This document shows positions 25,001 through 34,103 of a stretch of DNA of 64,000 nucleotides, one piece after another. The stretch is from assembly GCA_902775475.1 (NCBI GenBank), contig CACYME010000017.1:58659-122658 (forward strand), given 5' to 3'. Origin of the DNA: an uncultured Prevotellaceae bacterium (GTDB taxonomy: Bacteria; Bacteroidota; Bacteroidia; Bacteroidales; Bacteroidaceae). The notes under the pieces were generated by a model that saw only the letters and a program-made list of their open reading frames with translations, was not told the DNA's origin and searched no databases. Numbering within the stretch: position 1 is the stretch's first letter; every line of letters begins with the position of its first letter. Both the position numbers and the translations under genes were made by a program.

Positions 25001-26257
25001 TCAGAGCATGTAACGGCAGTCGATGACGGGCTTGCCGCTGCGCAGTCTGACATCCTTGAATTCGGGCCAGGCAGTGGTGATGACCAGCGCGTCGGCAGCG
25101 TTGAGCAGCTCATCATACGTTGCAGCATAGCCGATGGGCAGGTCATAATGGCGGCGGAACTCGTCGTTGGCCACGGGGTCGTAGCCGCAGATGTTGGTGT
25201 AGCCCCTGGCCATCAGGGCCTTGATGATTTTGGCGCTGGGCGTGTCGCGCACATCGTCGCTGCCAGGCTTGAACGATAGTCCGAGGATGCCGATGAGCTG
25301 CCCTTTCTCCTCGCCGATGGCCTGGATGATTCTGCCGGCGATGGCTTCGGGCATGTGGTCGTTGGTGGCGATGACGTTTTTCAGTATCTGTGCATCGAAG
25401 CCCGCCGAGCGGCTCACTGCATAAAGGGCGTTGGTGTCCTTGGGCAGACAGTAGCCGCCGTAGCCGCAGCCGGGATAGGCATAGCTGGCCATCGCGGCCC
25501 CTCCCCACCGCTTGTCCATGTGGAGGATGCGGAAGGCCTCGGCCACGTCGATGCCGCCGATGGTGTCGGCAATGAGGCTCATCTCGTTGCTATAGCTGAT
25601 GAGGGTTGCCAGGAGTGTGTTCGACAGGTACTTGATGAACTCGCCGGTGTTGAGCGACACGCAGAAGACGGGCTCCTTCACCGTGGCGTAAATCTGGCGC
25701 AGCGCCTCGGCTGACCGCTCGTCGCTGACGCCCAGCACGATGCGGTCGGCCTGCATGAAGTCGTCCCAGCAGTGGCCCTCGCGCAGGAACTCGGGATTGT
25801 TGGCCACGCCCAGGTCGCGGCCCACCACCAGCCCTCGGCCTTCCAGGTAGGGGATGATTTTCCGGGAGGTGGTGGAAGGCGGAATGGTAGACTTCACCAC
25901 CAGCACCTGATACTTGCCGGCGGGTCGCACGCTGAGCGTCTGGTCGATGGCCGACAGCAGGTAGGTCAGGTCGGCTTGCCCATCCTTGCCATAGGGCGTG
26001 CCCACGCAGTAGTACACGCAGTCGCTCTGGCCCACGGCTTCTGCCAGGCCGTCGGTGCCGATGGCATGGAAGCGGCTGCCCTGATGGCGCAGCAGGGCCT
26101 GGTCGAGCCCCGGCTCAAGAAAGGGCAGGCGCCCACTCCTGATGGTGGCCAGCCGCTCGGGGTTAATCTCTACGCCATAGACGGTATGCCCGTATTCTGC
26201 AAAGCCCAGGCTGGTGGTCAGCCCCACGAAGCCCAGCCCAAACACTGTGATTACCAT
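25001..26257 (-). CDS. Nucleotide-sugar dehydrogenase, UDP-glucose 6-dehydrogenase type
   Basis: 418 aa. NAD-dependent four-electron oxidation of a UDP-sugar to the uronic acid. Rossmann motif GLGFVGLTTS near the N-terminus; the catalytic Cys270 lies in YPGCGYGGYCLPKDTNAL; the C-terminal domain has GLSFKPGSDDVRDTPS. UDP-glucose is the most likely substrate because the upstream overlapping gene (ATG and stop overlap by 7 bp) looks like a UDP-glucuronate decarboxylase, which would use its product. UDP-ManNAc or UDP-GlcNAc dehydrogenase activity cannot be excluded from sequence alone. Confidence 0.85.
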   Translation of the reverse strand: MVITVFGLGFVGLTTSLGFAEYGHTVYGVEINPERLATIRSGRLPFLEPGLDQALLRHQGSRFHAIGTDGLAEAVGQSDCVYYCVGTPYGKDGQADLTYLLSAIDQTLSVRPAGKYQVLVVKSTIPPSTTSRKIIPYLEGRGLVVGRDLGVANNPEFLREGHCWDDFMQADRIVLGVSDERSAEALRQIYATVKEPVFCVSLNTGEFIKYLSNTLLATLISYSNEMSLIADTIGGIDVAEAFRILHMDKRWGGAAMASYAYPGCGYGGYCLPKDTNALYAVSRSAGFDAQILKNVIATNDHMPEAIAGRIIQAIGEEKGQLIGILGLSFKPGSDDVRDTPSAKIIKALMARGYTNICGYDPVANDEFRRHYDLPIGYAATYDELLNAADALVITTAWPEFKDVRLRSGKPVIDCRYML

Positions 26258-27342
26258 TTGTACTCGCCCTCCTCGCTCTCTTTCAGATACTGCAGGAAGC
26301 GGCTCACGCCCTCCTCTACGTAGATAGTGGGATTATAGCCCAGCAGGCGCTGTGCCTTGCCAATCTTGGGGCAGCGGCGCTGGGGGTTGTTGGTCAGGTA
26401 TTCCTTGTCGGCCGAAATGGCATACTTCACCTGGCCGGTGTAGCCGAAGATGTCGCGCCCGGCCTTGACATAGATTTCTGCCAGCTGTGCAATGGTGATC
26501 TCGGGCTCCTCAATGCCGATGTTGAAGTAGTCGTAGGCACCGTGGAGGAGAATCTTGAAGTAGCCGCAGACGCTGTCGGCAATGTAGCAGAAGGTGCGGG
26601 TGGGCGTGCCGTTCGACAGGATTTCGATGTCGCGGTTCTGCATCACAGCCAGGGCGAAGTCGGCCGGCACGCGCTTGTCGCCCACGCGCATGCCGGGGCC
26701 GTAGTTGTTGAACGGGCGGGCCACGCCGATGGGCATGCCATACTTCTGGGCGAAGAGCATGCACATGGTCTCGCCGAAACGCTTCGACTCGTCATAGCAG
26801 GCGCGTGGGCCGGTGGCGCAGACGTTGCCGTTGTAGTCCTCGGAGGTGGGCACGTGTGCAGGGTCGGGATCGCCATAGAGCTCGCTCGAGGAGAAGAAGA
26901 GGAAGCCCTTCACGCCACGGGGAGCATAGAAGTCGAGCAGCGAGCGCAGCCCCCAGATGTTGGCATCGAGGGTCTCAATGGGGTACTGGCGGTAGAACAT
27001 GGGCGAGGCAATGCTGGCCATGTGGATGATGAAGTCGGCCTCGGCAGCCCCTTCCACCTGGGCGATGTCGTCCTTGATGATGTCGAAGCGGCGCAGCTCC
27101 ACGCGGGGGTTCTGCTCCAGCTTCTTGATCCACCCGGGCTCGCCGAGCATGAAGTTGTCGAGACCTATCACCTTCTTGATGCCCAGCTCCTCGGCTTCGG
27201 CAGCAAAGAACTGCATCATGTAGTAGCCCAGGAAGCCGGCACAGCCGGTGATGAGCACGGTGGAGTCCTGGAACTTGGCACGCTCTTCGGTAGTGAGCCC
27301 GCCGAGCGTGTGCTTAATGTCGTTGAAAAGAATGTTCTGCAT
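26251..27342 (-). CDS. NAD-dependent SDR, UDP-glucuronate decarboxylase-like
   Basis: 363 aa from the ATG at 27342; an in-frame GTG at 27363 overlaps the upstream gene. Extended short-chain dehydrogenase: GCAGFLG NAD-binding motif, SSSELYGDP, and the catalytic YDESK within GPRACYDESKRFGETM. The strings GNV...GPRxCYDExKRxxET and ARPFNNYGPGM match UDP-xylose synthases. With the adjacent UDP-glucose-dehydrogenase-type enzyme this would give UDP-GlcA then UDP-xylose for the surface polysaccharide. That pathway is inference; another 4,6-dehydratase-like role is possible. Confidence 0.75.
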   Translation of the reverse strand: MQNILFNDIKHTLGGLTTEERAKFQDSTVLITGCAGFLGYYMMQFFAAEAEELGIKKVIGLDNFMLGEPGWIKKLEQNPRVELRRFDIIKDDIAQVEGAAEADFIIHMASIASPMFYRQYPIETLDANIWGLRSLLDFYAPRGVKGFLFFSSSELYGDPDPAHVPTSEDYNGNVCATGPRACYDESKRFGETMCMLFAQKYGMPIGVARPFNNYGPGMRVGDKRVPADFALAVMQNRDIEILSNGTPTRTFCYIADSVCGYFKILLHGAYDYFNIGIEEPEITIAQLAEIYVKAGRDIFGYTGQVKYAISADKEYLTNNPQRRCPKIGKAQRLLGYNPTIYVEEGVSRFLQYLKESEEGEYKW

Positions 27343-27346
27343 ATCG

Positions 27347-28189
27347 TTAAAGTTTATAATCACGGTAGGAATGGTCTAAGTCGAGGACATGGAAATTGTG
27401 CTGGCGCTGATGGTCGCCGTCGGGAATCTTCATGTAGTCGCCATAAATCTGGGTGAGATAGGCATCGGTGTCCTTGATGCCCATGAAGGTCTTGCCCTCG
27501 AAGGAGATGGGTGCAAAGGTGGCGTGGCGCTCCTTGGTCATGACGCCATGCAGCCCTTCGCTATAGTCGTTGACAAAGGTGGCCTGCCCGTAGTCGTACT
27601 TCAGCAGCAGCCTGCGAATCTTCTGCTGTAGGCTTGCCATCGTGGTAAGGCGGCGCGTCAGCAGGGGAATCCACGATGAGGGGCCGTGCCCGTGGCGATA
27701 AGGGTCGCGGTGAATCCAGTAGAGGGCACGGCAGAGCAGGCCATAGCACCAGAACTGCCAGTGACGCGGCAGCCACGACGCCGGCACGCCATCCAGGGGG
27801 AACACATCCACATAGATGCCCCCCAGATAGCTCAGGTGCAGGCGCTCGATGAGCGTGGTCGACGCATCCTGCACTTTCCCGAAAGGTAAAGGATAGTTGG
27901 GGTCGTTCTCGGCGCAGACAAACTCGTAGGGTTCGGGCAGCCATTCGCGGCTGTGGGCGATGAACCGCTCGTAGTCGGGTCGCGGCATGCAAATGTCCAT
28001 GTCGTCGTCCCAGGGGATGAAGCCCCCATGCCGCACGGCGCCCAGGAGGCTGCCATTGAACAGGCCATAGCTCAGGCCATGCTCACGGCACGTCTGGTCG
28101 AGAGCTTCCATGATGCGCAACATGCGCATTTGCAAGGGGCGGATGTCGTAGGCTGCCAATATCTTGATGCTTAATTCTTCATTCTCCAC
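27347..28189 (-). CDS. LicD-family phosphotransferase (paralogue 1)
   Basis: 280 aa. The LicD signature GSLLGAVRHGGFIPWDDDMDI with CMPRPDYERF places it in the nucleotidyltransferase-fold family that moves phospho-groups (phosphocholine in known pathogens, other phospho-substituents in glycan clusters) onto surface glycans. Paralogues lie at 30221 and 35188. It overlaps the upstream rfbF gene by 19 bp, which shows tight co-expression. No licA/licC-type choline genes lie in the window, so the transferred group is unknown. Confidence 0.9.
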   Translation of the reverse strand: MENEELSIKILAAYDIRPLQMRMLRIMEALDQTCREHGLSYGLFNGSLLGAVRHGGFIPWDDDMDICMPRPDYERFIAHSREWLPEPYEFVCAENDPNYPLPFGKVQDASTTLIERLHLSYLGGIYVDVFPLDGVPASWLPRHWQFWCYGLLCRALYWIHRDPYRHGHGPSSWIPLLTRRLTTMASLQQKIRRLLLKYDYGQATFVNDYSEGLHGVMTKERHATFAPISFEGKTFMGIKDTDAYLTQIYGDYMKIPDGDHQRQHNFHVLDLDHSYRDYKL

Positions 28190-28944
28190 GGTGCCCGACC
28201 CTCATCCCACATCTTGTTCAGCAGGTCGCGGTCGCGGGCGGTGTCCATGCATTGCCAGAAGCCTTCATGGCGATAGGCGGTGAGCTGTCCCTCAGCTGCC
28301 AACCGCTCCAGTGGCTCGGCCTCGAAAGTGGTCAGGTCGCCGTCGATATAGTCGAACACCCTGGGCGAGAGGACGAAGAACCCGCCATTGATCCACCCCT
28401 GGTTGAGCTGGGGCTTCTCCTTGAACGAGCGCACATAGTCGTCATGGTCAATCTGAATCTCTCCGAAGCGTGCCGTGGGGTGTACGGCGGTGACGGTGGC
28501 CAGCCGTCCGGCTTTGCGGTAGTGGTCCACCAATGCGCTGATGTCCACGTCGGTCACGGCGTCGCCATAGGTCAGCATAAACTCCTCGTCGCCGATGATG
28601 TGCTGCAGCCGCTTCACCCTTCCCCCCGTGAGCGAGGCGGCGCCGGTGTCAACCAGGGTCACGCGCCAGTCGCGGGTGTGCTCGTTGATGTATTCCACGG
28701 TGCCGTTGCTCAGGTCGATGGTGAAGTCGTTGTTGCGGGCATAGTATTGCAGGAAGTAGTCCTTGATGACCTCGCCCTTATAGCCCAGGGCAACGACGAA
28801 GTCCTTGTAGCCATAGTGAGCATAGTGGTTCATGATATGCCACAGGATAGGCTTCCCCCCGATTTCCACCATCGGCTTGGGAATCAGCTTGGTATATTCT
28901 GACAGTCGCGTGCCAAAACCTCCGGCCAGGATAATTGTCTTCAT
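28171..28944 (-). CDS. rfbF: Glucose-1-phosphate cytidylyltransferase
   Basis: 257 aa. Makes CDP-glucose from CTP and glucose-1-phosphate, the first step to CDP-linked deoxysugars. Strong family pattern: ILAGGFGTRLSEYTKLIPKP, GGKPILWHIMNHYAHYGYKD, MLTYGDAVTDVDI and GFWQCMDTARDRD. No clear CDP-glucose 4,6-dehydratase lies in the window, so the rest of the pathway is elsewhere, or the product is used in another way by the LicD and aminotransferase neighbours. It starts 7 bp after the DegT gene stop. Confidence 0.92.
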   Translation of the reverse strand: MKTIILAGGFGTRLSEYTKLIPKPMVEIGGKPILWHIMNHYAHYGYKDFVVALGYKGEVIKDYFLQYYARNNDFTIDLSNGTVEYINEHTRDWRVTLVDTGAASLTGGRVKRLQHIIGDEEFMLTYGDAVTDVDISALVDHYRKAGRLATVTAVHPTARFGEIQIDHDDYVRSFKEKPQLNQGWINGGFFVLSPRVFDYIDGDLTTFEAEPLERLAAEGQLTAYRHEGFWQCMDTARDRDLLNKMWDEGRAPWRMKN

Positions 28945-28951
28945 ATCTTTA

Positions 28952-30073
28952 TCAGGAGTTAAGGGTTACGGCGTTGATGATGTCGCAGATGCGGCTGATG
29001 TCCTCGTCGGTCAGCTCGGGATGAATGGGGAGCGAGATGATGCGTGAGTAGACCTCGTCGGTGACCGGCAAGCTAACGTCTTCCTTAAAATAAGTGAGGT
29101 GATGGTTGGGAGCATACTGTATGCCATACTGAATGTCGGCATCCTTCAGCTGCTGCTCCAAACGTGGTCTTTTGCCTCCAAGAATCTGCACGGCAAAAAT
29201 GTGGGGCGTGATCTCATGCTCGTAGTCCATCGGCGTCAGGCGCACGTGGGGATTGTTCCTCAACAGCTCAGTATAACGCAGCGCAATGGCACGGCGACGG
29301 GGCATGAACTCACGCTCAAAACGACTGAGCTGCACGCGCCCGATGGCTGCGAAGATGTTGCTCATGTGGTAGCGGTAGCCCTGGGCCACCACGTCGAAGA
29401 GCCACGAGCGTTGTCCGGCGTAGCGCTTCTCCGAGTCTTTCTGTACGCCCAGCAGACGGGCATCGCTCACGCGCTCTATCACCTCGGGGTCGGCCGTGAA
29501 GATGGCTCCTCCCTCGCCCGTGGTGATGTTCTTGATGCCGTCAAAGGAGAAGCACGCCACATCGCCGAACGAACCGATTTTCCGCCCCTTGCAGGTACAG
29601 CCGAAGGCATGGGCGGCGTCTTCCACCAGTCGCAGGCCATGCTCGCGGGCAAAGGCCTGATACTCCTCGGCCAGCACGCAGTTGCTGGCGTAGTAGACGG
29701 GCATCATGGCCGTAGTCCTTGGGGTGATGCGGTGCTCGGCATCGCGCAAGTCGAGCGTCAGCGTGTCCGGGTCGATGTCGCAGCTCACTGGCTTGCAGCC
29801 GGCAGCCGTGATGGCCTGATAGCTGGCCACGAAGGTGAACGAGGGCACCAGCACCTCGTCGCCGGGACGGGTGACGGCCTGAAGGGCCAGGTGCAGGGCT
29901 GCCGTTCCGCTGTTGACGCAGATGGCACGACGCCCGCCACCTATATATTGTTCCAGCTCATGCTCGAACTCGCCCACCGTGGCGCCCATGCCCAAATAGC
30001 CTATATCGTTGATGACGTGTGCCACGGCATCTGCCTCAGCCTGGCCAACAAAAGATTTAGATAGTCTTATCAT
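28952..30073 (-). CDS. DegT/DnrJ/EryC1/StrS-family sugar aminotransferase
   Basis: 373 aa PLP-dependent enzyme that aminates keto-sugar nucleotides. The PLP lysine is Lys181 in FDGIKNITTGEGG; CVNSGTAALHLAL (around residue 52) and LVEDAAHAFG are further family motifs. First gene of the minus-strand set running to 23704 and preceded by a good promoter. Its keto-sugar substrate is not defined by the neighbours: an SDR and RfbF are present, but a 4,6-dehydratase is not certain. Confidence 0.9.
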   Translation of the reverse strand: MIRLSKSFVGQAEADAVAHVINDIGYLGMGATVGEFEHELEQYIGGGRRAICVNSGTAALHLALQAVTRPGDEVLVPSFTFVASYQAITAAGCKPVSCDIDPDTLTLDLRDAEHRITPRTTAMMPVYYASNCVLAEEYQAFAREHGLRLVEDAAHAFGCTCKGRKIGSFGDVACFSFDGIKNITTGEGGAIFTADPEVIERVSDARLLGVQKDSEKRYAGQRSWLFDVVAQGYRYHMSNIFAAIGRVQLSRFEREFMPRRRAIALRYTELLRNNPHVRLTPMDYEHEITPHIFAVQILGGKRPRLEQQLKDADIQYGIQYAPNHHLTYFKEDVSLPVTDEVYSRIISLPIHPELTDEDISRICDIINAVTLNS

Positions 30074-30120
30074 GCAAATATGCTGTTTCTTTTATGCCTT
30101 GTAAGAGTTCTTTTAGGGTG

Positions 30121-30152
30121 CAAAGTTACGAAAATTCGTGCGAAGTGCCAAA
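30121..30152 (-). promoter_or_regulatory. Promoter of the DegT-rfbF-licD operon
   Basis: Minus strand: TTTG (30152-30149), a 20-bp spacer, then TAACTTTG (30128-30121), 48 bp upstream of the DegT gene. It diverges from the plus-strand promoter at 30193. Confidence 0.7.
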
Positions 30153-30169
30153 GGTTTCACATGAAAGAT

Positions 30170-30200
30170 TTCTGTATATGGTGAAAAAGTATTAACTTTG
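30170..30200 (+). promoter_or_regulatory. Promoter of the plus-strand LicD-GT4 pair
   Basis: TAACTTTG at 30193-30200, with a weak TTTC-type -33 element about 20 bp upstream. The LicD gene begins at 30221. Confidence 0.6.
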
Positions 30201-30220
30201 CAGTCAAATTAAGAAAGGCA

Positions 30221-31048
30221 ATGGCAGATTACAGTGTAAAGCAGATACAAGAGCGCATTCTCTCCATCATGTTAGTAGTCGACAAGGTGTGCCGTGAGCA
30301 TGGCATCACTTACTATCTCTCCGACGGCACCATGCTTGGCGCCGTGCGCCATGGAGGCTTCATCCCCTGGGATGACGATGCCGACATGGCCATGCCGCGC
30401 CCTGACTATGAACGTTTCATCGAGCATGGCAGCGAGTGGCTGCCCGAGCCTTTTGAGCTGCTCTGCGTGGAGAAGGACGAGAAGTGCTCAGGCACATTCC
30501 TGAAAGTCATCGATGGCAGCACCACGCTTATTGAGCGGTGGGGGCTGTACCAGCTTGGAGGAGTCTACGTAGACATCCTGCCCCTCGACGGTGTGGCTGA
30601 GAGCAAATGGCGCCGCAAGGTGCGCTTCGACCGCTTCCATGCCGTGAAAAGCTGGATATACCTGCGCAACCGCGACCCCTACAAGCGTGGCCATGGCTAC
30701 ACCTCTTGGCTTCCCCGCCTGTTGCAGGCCACCGTGAGCAACATCTCCCTGCAGCGGCTGCTCAAGCGCATACAGACAAAGCGGCCATACCATGAAGCCC
30801 CTCTCATTGCCGACTTCGACAGTGGCGAGCGCAGCGTCATGCCCCGCGAGGTGATGGGGACACCCACGCCCATCCTCTTCGAGGGCCACGAGCTGTTAGG
30901 GGTTGAACAGCCCGACACCTACCTGAAGTGCCTCTTCGGCGACTATATGCAGCTGCCACCGGAGAACAAACGGCGCATCCATGGCTTCGACTACGTGGAC
31001 TTCGACCATTCCTATCACGACTACCACGACACCCGAACCTTCAGATGA
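30221..31048 (+). CDS. LicD-family phosphotransferase (paralogue 2)
   Basis: 275 aa with the LicD signature SDGTMLGAVRHGGFIPWDDD then ADMAMPRPDYERF. Related to the proteins at 27347 and 35188 along the whole length, including the end pattern (DFDHSYHDY here, DLDHSYRDY in paralogue 1). It is divergent from the DegT operon and overlaps the next gene by 4 bp (ATGA), so the LicD and GT4 proteins are translationally coupled. Confidence 0.9.
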   Translation: MADYSVKQIQERILSIMLVVDKVCREHGITYYLSDGTMLGAVRHGGFIPWDDDADMAMPRPDYERFIEHGSEWLPEPFELLCVEKDEKCSGTFLKVIDGSTTLIERWGLYQLGGVYVDILPLDGVAESKWRRKVRFDRFHAVKSWIYLRNRDPYKRGHGYTSWLPRLLQATVSNISLQRLLKRIQTKRPYHEAPLIADFDSGERSVMPREVMGTPTPILFEGHELLGVEQPDTYLKCLFGDYMQLPPENKRRIHGFDYVDFDHSYHDYHDTRTFR

Positions 31049-32106
31049 TGCATCATGTCCTGGTAGATTTCTCCCATCTGGCCGACCTGAACGGCTTTGG
31101 CGAGATAGCCCGCAACTACGCCCCGCTGCTGGCCAAGGCCGACCTGCCCGACATTCACCTTATATTCATCGTACCCGACGACCTGGTAGGCTCGTTCGGC
31201 TCCCACATCAGCTACATCCGTCGCAACCACAAGCGCGAGGACCTGCGACGGCTGGGCATGCACATCGACCTGTGGCACGCCACCGACCAGCAGTTCCACC
31301 TGCGTGGCGGCGACCGGAAGACTATTCAGCTGCTCACCGTCCACGACCTGAATTTTTTGCGCGAGAAGAGCGGGCTGCACCGCTGGCGCCACATCGTACA
31401 GCTGTGGTGGCGCATGCGACGGAGCGACCATCTGACGTGCATCTCGCGCTACGTCAAGGACGACATCCTGGCCCATTATCGTATCGGCGACAAACCGCTC
31501 GACGTCATCTACAACGGCATTGCCGCCCATGAGGACGGCCAGCAGCAGCGGCCCAGCTTCGTGGGGCACGAGGAAGAGCCGTTCTTCTTCGCCATCGGAC
31601 AGATTCGGGAGAAGAAGAACTTCCAGACGCTGGTGCCCATGATGCACCATTTCCCCCATCACCGGCTCTATATCTGCGGCGACGACCACTTCGCCTTCGC
31701 CCAGCAGCTGCGCCAGCTCATCGACGAGCAGGGCGAGGGGCGCGTTGTCCTCACCGGGAAAATCAAGGACGAGGAGAAGCGCTGGCTCTATGCCCACGCA
31801 CAGGCGTTCCTGTTCCCCAGCCGTCTCGAGGGCTTCGGCATCCCCGTGCTGGAGGCCATGCGCTTCCGCTGCAAGGTTTTTTCTTCGCGCTATAGTTGCC
31901 TGCCGGAGGTTTGCGACCGCCACGCCACCTACTGGGACGACTATTCGCCCGAAGCTATGGCGGCAACGGTCTGTCAGGGGCTCTCCACCTGGCGGAAAGA
32001 CAGTGAGGCGGCCATCGCTGCCCAGCGTTATTCCGAGGGATTCAGCTACGAGCGCTATGCCCAGCAGTACATCGGTCTCTACCGCCAGCTGTTGGATGCA
32101 CAATAA
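31045..32106 (+). CDS. Glycosyltransferase family 4 protein
   Basis: 353 aa from the ATG at 31045, which overlaps the LicD stop (ATGATG around TGA). Motifs: FSHLADLNGFGEIARNYAPL at the N-terminus, FFAIGQIREKKNFQTL, and the GT4 donor motif FLFPSRLEGFGIPVLEAM. Likely adds a sugar during surface polysaccharide synthesis and works with the coupled LicD protein. The donor is unknown. A long hairpin follows the stop. Confidence 0.87.
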   Translation: MMHHVLVDFSHLADLNGFGEIARNYAPLLAKADLPDIHLIFIVPDDLVGSFGSHISYIRRNHKREDLRRLGMHIDLWHATDQQFHLRGGDRKTIQLLTVHDLNFLREKSGLHRWRHIVQLWWRMRRSDHLTCISRYVKDDILAHYRIGDKPLDVIYNGIAAHEDGQQQRPSFVGHEEEPFFFAIGQIREKKNFQTLVPMMHHFPHHRLYICGDDHFAFAQQLRQLIDEQGEGRVVLTGKIKDEEKRWLYAHAQAFLFPSRLEGFGIPVLEAMRFRCKVFSSRYSCLPEVCDRHATYWDDYSPEAMAATVCQGLSTWRKDSEAAIAAQRYSEGFSYERYAQQYIGLYRQLLDAQ

Positions 32107-32108
32107 GA

Positions 32109-32153
32109 AATGTCTACGCCCGCTGCCAACGAATGGCAACGGGCGTAGACATT
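32109..32153. terminator. 20-bp hairpin between convergent genes
   Basis: Arms 32109-32128 and 32134-32153 are reverse complements over 20 bp with one mismatch and a 5-nt loop. The hairpin lies between the ends of the plus-strand GT4 gene and the minus-strand GMP synthase gene and probably terminates both. It contains ATGGCAACGGGCG, related to the palindromes at 10780-10880. Confidence 0.75.
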
Positions 32154-32175
32154 GATGATAGCAAACTTCTTTTTT

Positions 32176-33159
32176 CTACTCCCACTCGATGGTGCCGGTG
32201 GGTTTCGGCGTGAGGTCATAGAGCACGCGGTTCACGCCGGGGACCTCGGTCACGATGCGCTGCGTGATGTGGTGCAGCAGCGGATAGGGAATTTCCTCGA
32301 TGGTGGCCGTCATGGCGTCGCGGGTATTCACGGCACGGATGATGACGGGCCAGTCCCAGCTGCGCTTGTTGTCCTTCACGCCCGTCGACTTGTAGTCGGG
32401 AACGACGGTGAAATACTGCCACACCTTGCCCTCAAGGCCGTTCTTGGCAAACTCCTCGCGGAGGATGGCGTCGCTCTCGCGGAGTGCCTCCAGACGGTCG
32501 CGGGTGATGGCTCCCGTACAGCGCACGCCGAGGCCAGGGCCGGGGAAGGGCTGACGGAACACCATGTTGTCGGGCAGGCCGAGCTCCTTACCAACGACTC
32601 GCACCTCGTCCTTGAAGAGCAGCTTGATGGGTTCCACCAGCTCGAACTGCATGTCATCGGGCAGTCCGCCCACATTGTGGTGCGACTTCACGGGCCCCGA
32701 CTCCACGATGTCGGGATAGATGGTGCCCTGTGCCAGGAAGCTGATGCCCTCGAGCTTGCGGGCCTCTTCCTCGAACACACGGATGAACTCGGCACCGATA
32801 ATCTTGCGCTTCTGCTCAGGGTCGGCCACGCCGGCAAGCTTGTCGAGGAAACGGTCGGTGGCGTCGACATACACCAGGTTGGCGTTCATCTCGTCGCGGA
32901 AGACGCGCACCACCTGCTCGGGCTCGCCCTTGCGCAGCAGACCATGGTTGACGTGAACCGACACGAGCTGCTGGCCAACGGCCTTAATCAGCAGCGCTGC
33001 CACTACCGACGAGTCAACACCGCCGGAAAGTGCCAGCAGCACCTTCTTGTCACCAATCTGAGCCCTAAGCTCCTGAACCTGTTCGTCAATGAATTTCTTT
33101 GCCAGAGCGGGCGTCGTGATTCTCTCCATCGACTCTGGTCGCACATTACCTGTACTCAT
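32176..33159 (-). CDS. guaA: GMP synthase, ATP-pyrophosphatase part only
   Basis: 327 aa from the ATG at 33159. Amination of XMP to GMP. The PP-loop SGGVDSS is at residues 45-51; the C-terminal dimerisation domain has [20 protein letters not shown] and ends KPTGTIEWE, matching the usual KPPATIEWE end. The N-terminal glutamine amidotransferase domain of the usual two-domain GuaA (about 500 aa) is absent, and no such domain lies upstream in this window. It therefore needs a separate glutaminase subunit or free ammonia. It is the last gene of the minus-strand LPS set, 44 bp after the GT2 gene. Confidence 0.88.
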   Translation of the reverse strand: MSTGNVRPESMERITTPALAKKFIDEQVQELRAQIGDKKVLLALSGGVDSSVVAALLIKAVGQQLVSVHVNHGLLRKGEPEQVVRVFRDEMNANLVYVDATDRFLDKLAGVADPEQKRKIIGAEFIRVFEEEARKLEGISFLAQGTIYPDIVESGPVKSHHNVGGLPDDMQFELVEPIKLLFKDEVRVVGKELGLPDNMVFRQPFPGPGLGVRCTGAITRDRLEALRESDAILREEFAKNGLEGKVWQYFTVVPDYKSTGVKDNKRSWDWPVIIRAVNTRDAMTATIEEIPYPLLHHITQRIVTEVPGVNRVLYDLTPKPTGTIEWE

Positions 33160-33203
33160 ACTGTCTTTTGTTTTAAGGGTTAATATTTTAGTTCCACATG
33201 TTT

Positions 33204-34103
33204 TTACCTTTTCCCCTCTCCAAAACGCATGGAGTGCTTGAGCACATTGCCACTGAGCGCTACCGGCAAGATGTACCACTTGCGGGGCTTCACGAGCAGC
33301 TGCATGGCTATGAGGCAACGGAAGCAGAGCACGGGCAGCAGGCCGTGATACTTCCGGTAAGTATATATCTTTGAAACGAAATTCTCTTTCAGGGCCTGTC
33401 GGCGCATGGCCGACGTGGAGGCATCGTGGACATGCAGGAAGGTGTACTTGGGGTGCACCATGCGCTGCCAGCCTCGCATGCGCATCCGCATGGCCAGGTC
33501 GTACTCCTCGTAGTAGAGGAAGATACTGGTGTCGAAGCCGCCAATGGCCCAGAACTTACGGGCGGGGAAGAGCATGAACGAGCCGTTGATCTGCATCACG
33601 CTCACGGGCTGGTCGCTCACCTTCAGGATGCTGTCGCGCGGAGGGAAGCGACGTGGGAAGAGGCGCTCGCGCAGGCCGTCGCCCACCAACTCGTGCCAGC
33701 AGCCGGAATCGTGGCGGAAGGAGCGCGACCGTCGTCCGTCGACCTTCTGCTGCACGGGCGTCATGCACCCAACGTTGGGATGGGCATCCATATACTGGCA
33801 GAGGGGTGTCACACAGTCTTCCACCAGCACCACGTCGCTGTTCAGGAAGCACAGATAGTCGCCCTGCGCCACGCTGGCGCCAATCATGTTGCCCGTGCCG
33901 AAGCCCGTATTCACCGCTTGCCGCACCAGGCAGCAATGCTTCTCCTGACAGAACGGGGCCAGCAAGTCGTATTCCTCGGGACGACTGCCGTTGTCGACCA
34001 CGACGATTTCGTAGCTGTCGGCAGGCATCTGCTTGACGATGGAGTCGATGCACTTCACGGTCAGCAAGCTGCTGTTGTAGTTGAGGATGATGAATGATAT
34101 CAT
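33204..34103 (-). CDS. Glycosyltransferase family 2 protein
   Basis: 299 aa from the ATG at 34103, overlapping the stop of the GT9 gene (ATGA). GT-A fold: [47 protein letters not shown] with the DxD-like NSD, and [18 protein letters not shown]. It resembles rhamnosyl/galactofuranosyl-type GT2 enzymes of O-antigen clusters. The C-terminal helix may touch the membrane. The donor sugar is unknown. Confidence 0.88.
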   Translation of the reverse strand: MISFIILNYNSSLLTVKCIDSIVKQMPADSYEIVVVDNGSRPEEYDLLAPFCQEKHCCLVRQAVNTGFGTGNMIGASVAQGDYLCFLNSDVVLVEDCVTPLCQYMDAHPNVGCMTPVQQKVDGRRSRSFRHDSGCWHELVGDGLRERLFPRRFPPRDSILKVSDQPVSVMQINGSFMLFPARKFWAIGGFDTSIFLYYEEYDLAMRMRMRGWQRMVHPKYTFLHVHDASTSAMRRQALKENFVSKIYTYRKYHGLLPVLCFRCLIAMQLLVKPRKWYILPVALSGNVLKHSMRFGEGKR

